NCBI GenBank assembly: GCA_041920465.1 | Contig: JBHGXW010000072.1 | Span: 45,505-109,504, forward strand | Direction: 5' to 3' | DNA from: Brevibacillus_H sp041920465 | GTDB taxonomy: Bacteria > Bacillota > Bacilli > Brevibacillales > Brevibacillaceae | DNA: 64,000 bases | Shown: one piece after another, positions 41,871 to 51,600 of the stretch | How positions within the stretch are numbered: position 1 is the first letter of the stretch | Layout: every line of letters starts with the position of its first letter | Position numbers and translations under genes: made by a program | Notes under the pieces: model-generated | What the model was told of the DNA's origin: nothing | The model's input: only the letters and a program-made list of their open reading frames with translations | Database searches by the model: none

Positions 41871-41967
41871 AAACCCAGCCTCGCCAAAGTCTGTTGGGCC
41901 GAATTGGGCACACGTCACCTGTCTGCACATTTCGGTTAATCCATGGACTTTAGCGATAACTGGGTTT
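41871..41967 (-). other. Long imperfect hairpin element upstream of the FAH operon
   Basis: The ends AAACCCAG and CTGGGTTT pair, and CGCCAAAGTC pairs with GACTTTAGCG further in, enclosing about 54 bp that holds CCGAA/TTCGG and GTGC-type smaller stems. On the minus strand a T-run (TTTTTTAT) follows. It lies after the DUF3870 gene and before the FAH gene, so it is either a terminator with a large loop, a regulatory leader, or a MITE-like element. Confidence 0.5.
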
Positions 41968-41973
41968 TGCCTA

Positions 41974-42384
41974 CTACGTTTGAGAGCAGATCTTCTGAGG
42001 GATCTTCTCCCCATAGACAACCAGTAACACTTCATCTTGAGCTATGATGTTTGGTTGTTTCCATATATCGGTCAACGGCGGCGTGAATCGCTTGTAAAAT
42101 GGCCCCCTGGGTAGGAGTGAGGAACCGCGTGCGAATCTCCGCTGCAGTTCGTTCCATTCTTCAGGCAATTTGCGGCCGATCACCAGCCCCTGTAAAAATT
42201 CTTCCGTCAGCCCCATCAAAAACGTAAAAGAGGCATCCGCAATGACAGCCGTTTCCTGATCAATGACTAACGAACAGGCAAACACCTTCTGCATATCGGA
42301 CATCGGGGTTCCCTTGGGTAACTGCGCAAAGCCGGTAGCCAGCACAAATCGGGAAGATGTGTAACGCGGGGTGGGATTGCTCAT
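41974..42384 (-). CDS. DUF3870 protein
   Basis: A 136-residue protein. The start FVLATGFAQLPKGTPMSDMQKV and the DASFTFLMGLTEEFLQGLVIG block match DUF3870, a family of small Firmicute proteins often next to catabolic or regulatory genes, with no known function. AGGAGG precedes the ATG. The long hairpin downstream may end its transcript. Confidence 0.82.
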   Translation of the reverse strand: MSNPTPRYTSSRFVLATGFAQLPKGTPMSDMQKVFACSLVIDQETAVIADASFTFLMGLTEEFLQGLVIGRKLPEEWNELQRRFARGSSLLPRGPFYKRFTPPLTDIWKQPNIIAQDEVLLVVYGEKIPQKICSQT

Positions 42385-42457
42385 ATGATTAGCCTCCTAC
42401 ATGTAATCATACCGCAAACGTTTTCATATTGCCAGCATGGAATATGCCTACCCGGTT

Positions 42458-43363
42458 TTACAGCACTTTCAGGCCGATTTGTTCAACCAGCGACGCCATA
42501 TCATCCGGTAGCGGCTCGGTGAAGATGGAATGCTGTTTCGTGCGGGGATGAACAAATTGCAACCGGGCGGCGTGCAGCGCTTGTCTGCCAATCCGTTCGC
42601 GCGAGCCTCCGTACAAATCATCTCCCAAAAGCGGATGGCCAAGATAGCTCATATGGACTCGAATCTGATGGGTTCGGCCAGTTTCAAGCTCCAGCTGAAT
42701 CAAGGTAACATTCTTTCCTCTAGCCAACACTTCGTAGCGGGTACAGGCATGCTGTCCATCTTCCCGCACGGTTCGTTCGATGATCGAATCGTCAGCCAGA
42801 CCGATGGGGGCATCCACGATTCCTTCTTCGGCTTGAACAATCCCGTGCACAATTGCCTGATACGTCCGCTTCATCGTCCGATCTTTTTGCATCCTTGCAC
42901 ACTGTTCATGCGCCCACTGGTTTTTGGCGACTAAAAGCAAACCCGATGTATCCTTGTCCAATCGGTTGACGGGTCTGAACCTGCGGCTTTCTCCCCGGTC
43001 AAGCCAGTAGGCAACCACTCCGTTGGCCAGCGTATGGCTCGGGTGTGTGCGGGTCGGATGGACAACCAGACCAGCCGGCTTGGAGATACATAAGAGATCA
43101 TCGTCCTCGTACCGGATAGCAAGCGGCATTGGCTGGGGTTCGATACTTTCAGCCGCCTCCTCAGGAAGTCTGACTGTGATGACATCACCGGCAACCACCC
43201 GCTCTGTCACATAGACAAGCAGCCCGTTTCGGCGAATCTCCCCTGCGTATTTGGCCTGGATGAGCAGCCGTCTCGATACCCCATACCCTTTTTGCAAAAC
43301 ATCCCGAACGGTCATGCCGTTTTCCGATTCTCTCACAGTTATGTGCAACAGCTCTTCTTTCAT
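42458..43363 (-). CDS. RluA-family RNA pseudouridine synthase
   Basis: A 301-residue enzyme isomerising uridines in rRNA or tRNA. An N-terminal S4-like segment (about 15-75, GVSRRLLIQAKYAGEIRRNG) precedes the catalytic domain: the RLDKDTSGLLLVAK motif holds the catalytic Asp, and LETGRTHQIRVHM is motif III. Closest in outline to RluD/YlyB-type enzymes; the exact target is not decidable. AAAGGAG precedes the ATG. Confidence 0.93.
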   Translation of the reverse strand: MKEELLHITVRESENGMTVRDVLQKGYGVSRRLLIQAKYAGEIRRNGLLVYVTERVVAGDVITVRLPEEAAESIEPQPMPLAIRYEDDDLLCISKPAGLVVHPTRTHPSHTLANGVVAYWLDRGESRRFRPVNRLDKDTSGLLLVAKNQWAHEQCARMQKDRTMKRTYQAIVHGIVQAEEGIVDAPIGLADDSIIERTVREDGQHACTRYEVLARGKNVTLIQLELETGRTHQIRVHMSYLGHPLLGDDLYGGSRERIGRQALHAARLQFVHPRTKQHSIFTEPLPDDMASLVEQIGLKVL

Positions 43364-43457
43364 GCCGCTTCTCCTTTATCCCATGCTTCCCACAGTATAG
43401 CGGCTGGCTGCCCCATCAGCAAGGGATGCAAGCTGTTCAAACGTAAGCTTAAGCTGT

Positions 43458-45083
43458 TCAAATGGTACTCCAAAACAGTTCCCGGATGCACTCCGACAGC
43501 ATATCCTTCAGAGTCACAAACGCGTAATCCACATCCAAACGCTCCGTCCACTGATGGGCGTCTCTGCCTACCGGACCGAGGTTTAGGACAGGCACGTCAA
43601 ACTCTTCAAGCTCGGCGAGTGGAACCCGGTATCCTTTGTTCCACAATGGCATGTTGGCGACAAGCGGACGCAGGGATTCTGCCGGATACTGCAATCCCAC
43701 ATAGCTAAGATCGGAGATGCCGGCGAAGTAGTTTTGCTGTTGAAAGTGAACATGATGTTTTTCCAGCGCATATTGCTTTACGCTATTCACCACGTCTCGA
43801 ATCAGCGGATGGTTGCGCGAACTGACAGCGGGATAATACGGCGGGGCGAAGAAGAGCACGATCATCGGAGACAATTCCTTGCAAAGAATCGCCAACTCGT
43901 CGACCAGCTCGATCGTCACATCACGGTCATCCTTTGCTCCGCTGTTCGCCAATACATTCGCCTGGATGCTGTTCACTTGCTCTTCGCCGTAGGTTTTTAG
44001 CGCATATGCCATCAACTCTTCATAGGTAAGCACATTGATCTTAAGTTGGCGTGGAGTAAAAGGGGCAAAATCGGCAAATTTGCGAACTTGATGGGCATAC
44101 GTCTCTTTCATGCGCTCCGCCGCGTTTTTCGCCGCTTGGATGAGCGGCTGGACTACGTCATCCATTTTCTTTTCCAGCATAAACAGATTAAACAGGGTAA
44201 CGGCGCGGTGAGGGATTTGCACCGAGTATTCTTTCTTTACATTTTTTTGGATGAGATTGGTTGGCGGAGGCGTAGCTTCTCCCTCGACCACTTCGCAAAA
44301 AGAAGTATTCAGCTCCAGTTCACATGTCACTTGGGAAGCCATATAATTTGCGTTCAGGCCGGCAAACGGTTCCCCTACATGCGTTTCCTTGCCATAACAG
44401 TAAAAACCGGGAAGCACCTTTCCAATACTGCCGGTATAAATGTACTTGTTCGTATCCCCGGGATAGCGGGTAAACATCGGCTCGGAGTTTAGCACCGTTA
44501 TATACTTCAAATCGTACTCTCTGGCGATGTCCAGGAGAACAGGGACTGCCGCCCGCATCCCCACCGAATTCACTTCTTCATCCGGTACGGTCAATAGAAG
44601 GATATTCCCGTCAAATTCACCCTCGCTCGCCAGCTCAACCATCGCCATGTGGAGGGCAAGCCCGCATTTCATGTCCATCGTGCCTCTGCCAAACAACCAG
44701 TCTCCATTTTCCAAGTCCCGCTGTACATCCGGGTGCATATTCGCCTTGTTGGCTTTAAACAGAGAAGTTAATTTCTTGGGATCGAAAGCAGCCTCTTTCC
44801 ACGCACCGTAATCCTCTACCTCGACGACGTCAAAATGGCTGATCAGGATGATCGTTTCTTTGACACCTTCTTTTTTCACAAGCGCCGTTACAAAATAACG
44901 CCCGTCACCTGTGGGATTGGCTCGAGCATGTTCCGGGTGTTGCTGAAAATAGGGAAGTGTGCCCAGTTGTTTTACGAGAAACGCGGGTAAGTCAATTTCC
45001 GCCTGGGAACCTGTTACACTGGGAATCCGAACAAGATCACACAGCAGATCTGCCATTTGTTCTTTTGTCTGCCATTTGCTCAT
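43458..45083 (-). CDS. rocB: RocB-like M20 family peptidase/deacylase
   Basis: A 541-residue M20-type metallohydrolase. Zinc-site segments are ISHFDVVEVEDYGAW, the GRGTMDMKCGLALHMAM block and TVPDEEVNSVGMRAAV with the catalytic Glu pair. Length and layout match Bacillus RocB of the arginine-utilisation operon, whose precise substrate is not settled. The ATG at 45083 follows GGAGG. The IclR regulator gene ends 61 bp upstream on the same strand, so the pair may be an operon. No other roc genes are here. Confidence 0.9.
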   Translation of the reverse strand: MSKWQTKEQMADLLCDLVRIPSVTGSQAEIDLPAFLVKQLGTLPYFQQHPEHARANPTGDGRYFVTALVKKEGVKETIILISHFDVVEVEDYGAWKEAAFDPKKLTSLFKANKANMHPDVQRDLENGDWLFGRGTMDMKCGLALHMAMVELASEGEFDGNILLLTVPDEEVNSVGMRAAVPVLLDIAREYDLKYITVLNSEPMFTRYPGDTNKYIYTGSIGKVLPGFYCYGKETHVGEPFAGLNANYMASQVTCELELNTSFCEVVEGEATPPPTNLIQKNVKKEYSVQIPHRAVTLFNLFMLEKKMDDVVQPLIQAAKNAAERMKETYAHQVRKFADFAPFTPRQLKINVLTYEELMAYALKTYGEEQVNSIQANVLANSGAKDDRDVTIELVDELAILCKELSPMIVLFFAPPYYPAVSSRNHPLIRDVVNSVKQYALEKHHVHFQQQNYFAGISDLSYVGLQYPAESLRPLVANMPLWNKGYRVPLAELEEFDVPVLNLGPVGRDAHQWTERLDVDYAFVTLKDMLSECIRELFWSTI

Positions 45084-45144
45084 CGCCAAACCTCCATTAT
45101 TTTTCCGTATCACGGAAAACATTTCCGAAAATACACGAAAAAAT

Positions 45145-45885
45145 TTAGACCATACCGCCAATTTTTAACGAAATCTCTTTTGCCCCTTCTTTCACTTTAT
45201 CAATCAGAAACGCCAAACGGTCGTCGGTGATCGAATAGCTGAGCACGCCGATGCTTAAGGCTCCCGTCACTTTCTGATTGAACCCGATAATGGGTGCTGC
45301 AATCGATGCAGTACCTTCCGTTTTCTCTCCGTAGCTGACAGCATAGCCGTTTCTTTTGATCTCCGGCAACCGCTCCAACAACGCCTGTCTCGTTTCCGGT
45401 GAAGAAAGCAATTGTTTCACAATCCGCTCCGCTTCCTTGGGTTCCAGATTGGCAAGCATCGTTTTGTTCGCCGCACCGATATGCAGCGGAATCCGTTCGC
45501 CCAAATTATCGATAATGCGTACCGACAGCGGGCTGTCAACCCGTTCGATAATAATCGCGTCAGTACCGTGGGGAATGCTTAAATAGATGCTCTCCTTCAC
45601 TTCATGTGCCAGGCGCTCCATCACGCTTCTGGCGACAGCACGCGTATCCATGTTTTCCAACTGACGCAAGCCGATTTCCATCCACATGTAACCAACCTTG
45701 TACTGTTTGGTTTCCGGCACTTGCATCACCAGGCTGTGCTTCATCATCGAGCTGATCAGCCGATGCACCGTACTGAGAGGCAGCGAGGTTTTTTCCGCAA
45801 TTTCCGAAATGGACCAGGTTTGCCTGCTGTCGTCAGAAACCAGGATCTGTATGATTTGCATCGCACGGTCTATGGATTGAACCAT
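45145..45885 (-). CDS. IclR-family transcriptional regulator
   Basis: A 246-residue regulator. The N-terminal winged HTH reads WSISEIAEKTSLPLSTVHRL, and the C-terminal ligand-binding domain has the RLAHEVKESIYLSIPHG and GTASIAAPIIGF segments typical of IclR. ATG 45885 follows GGGGGGAAGG; the upstream extension is not supported. It lies before rocB, which it probably regulates; the ligand is unknown. Confidence 0.93.
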   Translation of the reverse strand: MVQSIDRAMQIIQILVSDDSRQTWSISEIAEKTSLPLSTVHRLISSMMKHSLVMQVPETKQYKVGYMWMEIGLRQLENMDTRAVARSVMERLAHEVKESIYLSIPHGTDAIIIERVDSPLSVRIIDNLGERIPLHIGAANKTMLANLEPKEAERIVKQLLSSPETRQALLERLPEIKRNGYAVSYGEKTEGTASIAAPIIGFNQKVTGALSIGVLSYSITDDRLAFLIDKVKEGAKEISLKIGGMV

Positions 45886-45977
45886 CACCTTCCCCCCTAA
45901 TGTAGAAGACATGCGAAAAATCGTGTCAGGTTTCAATTTATCAGAACTTTCTTCGCAAATCAACGAGAATCAGGAAG

Positions 45978-46010
45978 AAAACCCCCGTCAACTAGTGACG
46001 AGGGTTTTCG
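45978..46010 (-). terminator. Terminator after the 27-residue ORF
   Basis: GAAAACCC pairs with GGGTTTTC and CGTC with GACG around one mismatch. TTTTCTTCC follows on the minus strand. Confidence 0.7.
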
Positions 46011-46015
46011 CAACC

Positions 46016-46099
46016 TCATTCTCCGTGAAGGATATGGGTGATTTCATACAACGCGCCCAAATGGAACTCAAACTCTTCTATCGGCAAATCGGGAAACAT
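46016..46099 (-). CDS. Very short ORF (27 residues) with ribosome binding site and terminator
   Basis: ATG 46099 to TGA 46016 encodes 27 residues, acidic at the start (MFPDLPIEEFEFHLG) and ending HILHGE. GAGGAGTG lies about nine bases upstream and a hairpin terminator begins six bases after the stop, which is good support for so small a frame. No family recognised. Confidence 0.45.
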   Translation of the reverse strand: MFPDLPIEEFEFHLGALYEITHILHGE

Positions 46100-46186
46100 C
46101 GTAAATTTCACTCCTCTTCCAGCTATTTTGGTAACAGTCTTGCCAGTTATCCCTATTCGTTATACCTCAAGCAAGTTACGAAAGCA

Positions 46187-46223
46187 GGAAAAAGAAAACC
46201 AGCATCCCGGAGAATGCTGGTTT
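46187..46223 (-). terminator. Terminator of tpx
   Basis: AAACCAGCAT pairs with ATGCTGGTTT. On the minus strand TTCTTTTTCC follows. Confidence 0.88.
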
Positions 46224-46242
46224 AATTTTGGACAGAATGATC

Positions 46243-46764
46243 CTACTTCGCTGCTTTGGCTGCGGCAATCGCTGCTTCGTAATTTGGATGTTCGCCTACT
46301 GCCGGAACGTATTCGGCATAAACCACTGTATCGTTGGCATCCACTACGAATACGGCACGGGCAAGCAAACGCAATTCTTTGATTGCCACACCGTATGCGA
46401 GACCAAAGGAGAGGTCGCGGTGATCGGAGAGAGTTTGCACTTTGTCGATTCCGGCTGCCCCACACCAACGGGATTGCGCGAATGGAAGGTCGACGGAAAT
46501 GGTGAGGATGGTTACGCCATCCAATTTCGCTGCCTCTTCGTTGAAACGGCGGGTTTGCTGATCGCATACTCCGGTGTCAAGGGATGGCACCACAGAGATG
46601 ATGCGCACAGTTCCTTTGGAATCATCCAGAGTGACTGGTGTCAGGTTGTTGGCCAACACCGTAAAGTTAGGAGCTTTGTCTCCTACTTTCACTTCATTGC
46701 CCAAAAGCGTAACAGGATTGCCTTTAAAAGTAACAACACCTTGACGTTCCACTGTTGTCGTCAT
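46243..46764 (-). CDS. tpx: Thiol peroxidase (atypical 2-Cys peroxiredoxin)
   Basis: A 173-residue peroxiredoxin. The peroxidatic Cys lies in PSLDTGVCDQQTRRF and the resolving Cys in RWCGAAG, the Tpx spacing. It reduces H2O2 and organic peroxides with thioredoxin. AAGGAGGG precedes the ATG; own terminator; monocistronic. Confidence 0.96.
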   Translation of the reverse strand: MTTTVERQGVVTFKGNPVTLLGNEVKVGDKAPNFTVLANNLTPVTLDDSKGTVRIISVVPSLDTGVCDQQTRRFNEEAAKLDGVTILTISVDLPFAQSRWCGAAGIDKVQTLSDHRDLSFGLAYGVAIKELRLLARAVFVVDANDTVVYAEYVPAVGEHPNYEAAIAAAKAAK

Positions 46765-46894
46765 GGTATAACCCTCCTTGTTTTTTGGTAAATGTATGTA
46801 TCCTTTCTCATCTTACCTCAACTTTTAATATTTTTCACTACAAAAATACTAATAATAATGACCGAGCCGTTTGGCAACGGCAGAACCATTCCTG

Positions 46895-47425
46895 TCATGT
46901 AAGCGAAACTTCTTTCCGATAGGAAGCATCCGTCTTCACGATCCGCTTCACCTCATGCTCGAATTCCCAATCCGATTTGGCGTTCAGTTCATGGCATCTC
47001 ATCAAGGCATGATAAAGAGCATAGACGAAGCTTACTTTTTTCAATTCATAGCGAGTAGCAAGCGTCTTGGGGGCCATTGTGTTGACGATTTCTATCTGAT
47101 AGGTGTACTTCTCAAATTTCGTTGACGTTGGCAAACAATAACCCATCCGCTTCAATATACTGCCGTAATCAAAAATTCCTTCATCATCAAAATCAATCAC
47201 TTCATCCGACGAAGCCAACCTCTCCAAAAGCATAGTCAAATTCAGCAACTCCACATGCGCAGGTTTGGGCAGCGCCAGAACGGACCCGTCAAAATTCACA
47301 AAGTAAATCTTGTCGCGATAGGCAAAGATAAGCTCATCCTCAGATACGTCATCGCAAAACAGCCAGTGCTTGGCAGGGATTAGCAGACGCCAGACAGTCG
47401 CCGCTTCGGTATTGTCAAACTCCAT
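46895..47425 (-). CDS. Hypothetical protein
   Basis: A 176-residue soluble protein, not recognised. Beta-rich first part (RLLIPAKHWLFCDDVSEDEL, AYRDKIYFVNFDGSVL), an acidic helix-loop segment (LASSDEVIDFDDEGIFDYG) and a helical end. GGAGGGG precedes the ATG. It stands between tpx and amj on the same strand, with about 50 bp to amj, so it may be in the amj transcript. Confidence 0.7.
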   Translation of the reverse strand: MEFDNTEAATVWRLLIPAKHWLFCDDVSEDELIFAYRDKIYFVNFDGSVLALPKPAHVELLNLTMLLERLASSDEVIDFDDEGIFDYGSILKRMGYCLPTSTKFEKYTYQIEIVNTMAPKTLATRYELKKVSFVYALYHALMRCHELNAKSDWEFEHEVKRIVKTDASYRKEVSLT

Positions 47426-47477
47426 CTTTATACCCCTCCGTTCTCTCTACATTTTTGGCAAAGAGAACGAAGCGTAT

Positions 47478-48323
47478 TCACGCAAACAGCTTCTCAAAAA
47501 TCAGCACAAACTCTTTAATTACATAGCCGAACGGCCACAGCAAGAGCTGTCCGATCAGGGTGCCCAACAGCCGACCAACCCCCAGCTGAAATACGGCTGC
47601 CTTCAATTCCCGCATCGGCTGCTTCTCCAGAACTACATCATCCAGCAGTTTTGCACTTACCGGATCAACGAAAATGACCAGCAGCACCGTCCCGATTCCG
47701 TTGACCAGCGTAGCCATCTGGTTGGCTGTCAGGCGATGGTCAGGAATGAGTGTGCCTGCATACAGCGAGGAGAGACTGGCGATGGAATAAAAAGAAAAGA
47801 TAGCGGCATTCAGCACCAGAAACGTCAACGGCAATTCCGCTTTCTTAATCTCCCGCCAGTTACTGCGGAAAGAGGGCAGCCAGATTTGGGAAGGAAGCTT
47901 GCCCAACGTGCGAAACAATCCCTCGTTGATCACAATGCGCGGTACACTTCCATGCTTGTCCAGCTTCAATGTCCCGATTGCCAAAATCCTTGCCACGGAA
48001 GGAGTAAGCAAAATGCCGATGACAATGCCTGCGCTCATTGAGAGAAGAATCACGCGAAAATCGAGCAGCATGGCATCAATGTTTTGGCTGCGCAGAAGCG
48101 GATCGTGGATGGAAGCATTATCCGTTATCAGATGGTCCACAATGGATGCGATCAGCAGGGCTTGTACCATAACGGCAAACCGAGAAATGACCACGAGGAT
48201 GTTAAACAAGGATGTGGATGCCCCTACCCGTCTGGTTCTCGCTCCGGATAAGCGGGCAGCGTATGAGACAGTTTCAATGCAGCTTATCAAACTGGTGACA
48301 AGCATAATCAAGATGAGTTTCAT
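47478..48323 (-). CDS. amj: Amj (YdaH) family lipid II flippase
   Basis: A 281-residue membrane protein with about six to eight helices. The N-terminal VTSLISCIETVSYAARLSGA and RRVGASTSLFNILVVISRFA segments match Amj, the alternative lipid II flippase of Bacillus that works beside MurJ. GGGAGAT precedes the ATG. In B. subtilis amj is controlled by SigM; no ECF promoter was seen here. Confidence 0.85.
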   Translation of the reverse strand: MKLILIMLVTSLISCIETVSYAARLSGARTRRVGASTSLFNILVVISRFAVMVQALLIASIVDHLITDNASIHDPLLRSQNIDAMLLDFRVILLSMSAGIVIGILLTPSVARILAIGTLKLDKHGSVPRIVINEGLFRTLGKLPSQIWLPSFRSNWREIKKAELPLTFLVLNAAIFSFYSIASLSSLYAGTLIPDHRLTANQMATLVNGIGTVLLVIFVDPVSAKLLDDVVLEKQPMRELKAAVFQLGVGRLLGTLIGQLLLWPFGYVIKEFVLIFEKLFA

Positions 48324-48567
48324 GCATAATCTCCCTTCGAAACTTACCGTTCCATTATACCAGCATTTCTTGCCCGATTCTCCCCTGGTTCGGCAAACTT
48401 CGAGTTTTCACTGTAACATGCCGATAACCTTATTATAAGTAATGCATAGTGATTTCTGGATTTACCAATAATATTGCACAAGTAAAAAAAGATTTACAGC
48501 ACAAAAATTCGTGTCAATGTTGCTAAAGTTTTGTATATTTATCCTATACAGAGGAGGTTGTTCTTCT

Positions 48568-48600
48568 GTGTTAAAGAGCGCCAAGGGGGAGAAACAGTGA
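48568..48600 (+). CDS. 10-residue leader ORF overlapping the pyruvate carboxylase start
   Basis: GTG 48568 to TGA 48600 encodes MLKSAKGEKQ. A near-perfect GAGGAGG lies ten bases upstream. The TGA overlaps the GTG start of pyc in a GTGA, the classic arrangement for coupled translation. The strong upstream ribosome binding site has no other reading frame to serve well. Confidence 0.55.
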   Translation: MLKSAKGEKQ

Positions 48601-51600
48601 AAAAGAGAAAAATCAGACGACTGTTGGTAGCCAACCGGGGTGAAATTGCGATTCGCATTTTCCGGGCGGCAACCGAGCTTGGAATCCGTACAGTAGCCAT
48701 CTATTCCGAGCAAGACAACGTATCGATTCATCGGTTCAAAGCGGATGAATCCTATCTTGTCGGTGCCGGAAAAGGGCCGATTGAAGCGTATCTGGACATC
48801 GAAAGCATTATCGAAATCGCCAAGCGAAACGATATTGACGCGATTCACCCGGGATATGGCTTTTTAGCGGAAAACGGCGAATTTGCCCGCCGCTGCCAGG
48901 AAGAAGGCATTGTTTTCATTGGGCCGTCTCCTGAGCTGATTGACAAGTTTGGTGACAAAGTAGAAGCACGCAACCTGGCGATCGAAGCGGGTATTCCGGT
49001 CATTCCGGGTACTCCTGAGCCTATCGATACCTTGCAAGAAGCAATGCTGTTTGCCAAAGAACACGGTTATCCAATCATCATCAAAGGTGTTTCCGGCGGC
49101 GGCGGCCGCGGCATGCGTATCGTTCGTAGCCAAGAAGAGCTGCAGGATGCGCTGGATCGTGCCCGTTCTGAAGCCCGCTCCTCTTTTGGAAATGCCAAAG
49201 TATATTTGGAACGCTACCTGGAACAGCCCAAGCATATTGAAGTGCAGATCCTTGGTGACGAACACGGAAATGTGGTTCACCTTTATGAACGGGATTGCTC
49301 CATTCAGCGGCGCCATCAAAAAGTGGTCGAGGTAGCACCAAGCCTGGCCCTTGAGCCTGAACTGAGAGAAGAAATTTGTCAGGCAGCGCTTCGCCTGATG
49401 CAGAAGGTTGGGTACTCCAATGCAGGTACAGTGGAATTTTTGCTGACACAAGACAAAAAATTCTACTTTATTGAAGTAAACCCGCGCATTCAGGTGGAAC
49501 ATACCATTACAGAGCTGATCACGGGCATCGACATTGTTCAAACACAAATCCGCATTGCGGAAGGGCATGCTTTGTCAGACCCTGAGATCGGCATCCATTC
49601 CCAGGAAGACATTAAGACCAGCGGCTACGCGATTCAATGCCGCGTCACCACAGAATCTCCGGAAAACAACTTCGCACCGGACACAGGGCGGATTCTCGCT
49701 TGGCGTTCAGGCGGCGGATTCGGCGTTCGTCTCGATGGCGGCAACGGTTATCCGGGTGCAATTATCACCCCATACTACGATTCTCTCCTCGTGAAGATTT
49801 CAACCTTTGCCGTCAGCTTCGAGCAAGCCGCGCGCAAAATGCTTCGCACCTTACGCGAGTTCCGGATTCGCGGGGTGAAAACCAATCTGCAATTCTTGGA
49901 GAATGTCGTAACCCATCCTGACTTCTTGAGCGGTCAATACGACACCTCCTTTATTGATACCAAACCGGAGCTGTTTGTGTTCCCCGGCCGACAAGACCGC
50001 GGTACCAAACTGCTTAATTATATCGGCAACACCATCGTAAACGGATACCCCGGCCTGCCGAAATGCGAGAAAAAACCTCACTTCGAGTATCCGCGTATTC
50101 CGAAAACGCCTGTTTCCATGCCTTATCCGGAAGGAACCAAGCAAATTCTGGAACGCGAGGGCGCTGACGGACTGGTCAAGTGGATTTCGTCCCAACAGAA
50201 AGTGCTCATAACAGACACCACTTTCCGTGACGCCCATCAATCGTTATTTGCCACCCGTGTCCGGACCTATGATCTGGCAGCCATTGCCGAAGCGACCGGA
50301 AAACTGGCATCCGATTTATTCTCCCTTGAGATGTGGGGAGGCGCAACATTTGATACCAGCATGCGCTTCTTGAAAGAATCTCCGTGGGAACGCCTGCAAA
50401 TCTTGCGTCAAAAAATCCCGAATATCCTGTTCCAGATGCTTCTTCGCGGGGCCAATGCAGTCGGTTACACCAACTATCCAGACAACGCCATTCAGGCTTT
50501 TGTCAAAGCGTCAGCCGAGCAGGGGATTGACGTGTTCCGGATTTTCGACAGTTTGAACTGGCTGCCTGGCATGCAGGTTGCCATTGACGCTGTACGCGAA
50601 ACCGGGAAAATCGCCGAAGCGGCTATTTGCTATACCGGTGATATTTTAGACCCGAACAAGACCAAATACACCCTCTCGTACTACGTCAATCTGGCCAAGG
50701 AACTGGAAAAAGCAGGAGCCCACATTCTGGCGATCAAAGACATGGCCGGTTTGTTGAAGCCTTATGCAGCTTATGAATTGATCCGCGCCTTGAAACAGGA
50801 GATCGGCATTCCGATTCACCTGCATACCCATGATACGTCCGGAAACGGCGGCGCGATGCTGCTGAAAGCGGTGGAAGCCGGTGTGGACATTGTCGATGCC
50901 TGCGTAAGCTCCTTATCAGGCTTAACTTCCCAGCCGAGTCTGAATGCGCTGGTTGCCGCATTGGAACGAAGCGAACGCGAGACCGGCTTAAATCTTGATT
51001 CATTCAACAAGCTGTCTGATTACTGGGCAGATATTCGTCCGCTCTATCAGGGCTTTGAGAGTGATATGAAAGCAAGCAACACCGAAGTTTACGTCCACGA
51101 GATGCCGGGCGGCCAATACTCCAATCTGGAGCAGCAGGCCAAAGCCGTCGGGCTGGAAGGCCGTTGGGACGAAGTGAAGGCGATGTACTCCACGGTGAAC
51201 CAGATGTTTGGAGACATCGTGAAGGTTACCCCATCTTCCAAAGTGGTTGGGGATATGGCCCTCTTCATGGTGCAAAACAACTTGACCGAAGAAACCATTT
51301 ATGAAAAGGGGCAGCGTATCGATTTTCCTGATTCGGTTATCCAATTCTTCCAAGGCTACCTGGGGCAACCGCCGGGTGGATTCCCGAAAAAGCTGCAGGA
51401 AGTGATCTTGAAGGGACGTGACTACTTCACGACCCGTCCAGGTGAGCTGCTTGCTCCGGTTGACTTCGACAAGGTAAAACAGGAACTGGAACAAAAAATT
51501 GGCCGGGAACCAAGCCAGTTGGATGTTCTCTCTTATATCATGTACCCGCAGGTCTTCCTGCAGTACGATCAGAGCATGAAGGAATACGGCGATCTCTCGG

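Noticed and set aside
41780..41973. T-box leader for the tyrosine-degradation operon
   Set aside because: No AGGGTGG-type T-box sequence or specifier-loop layout is visible, and a catabolic operon would be an unusual target.
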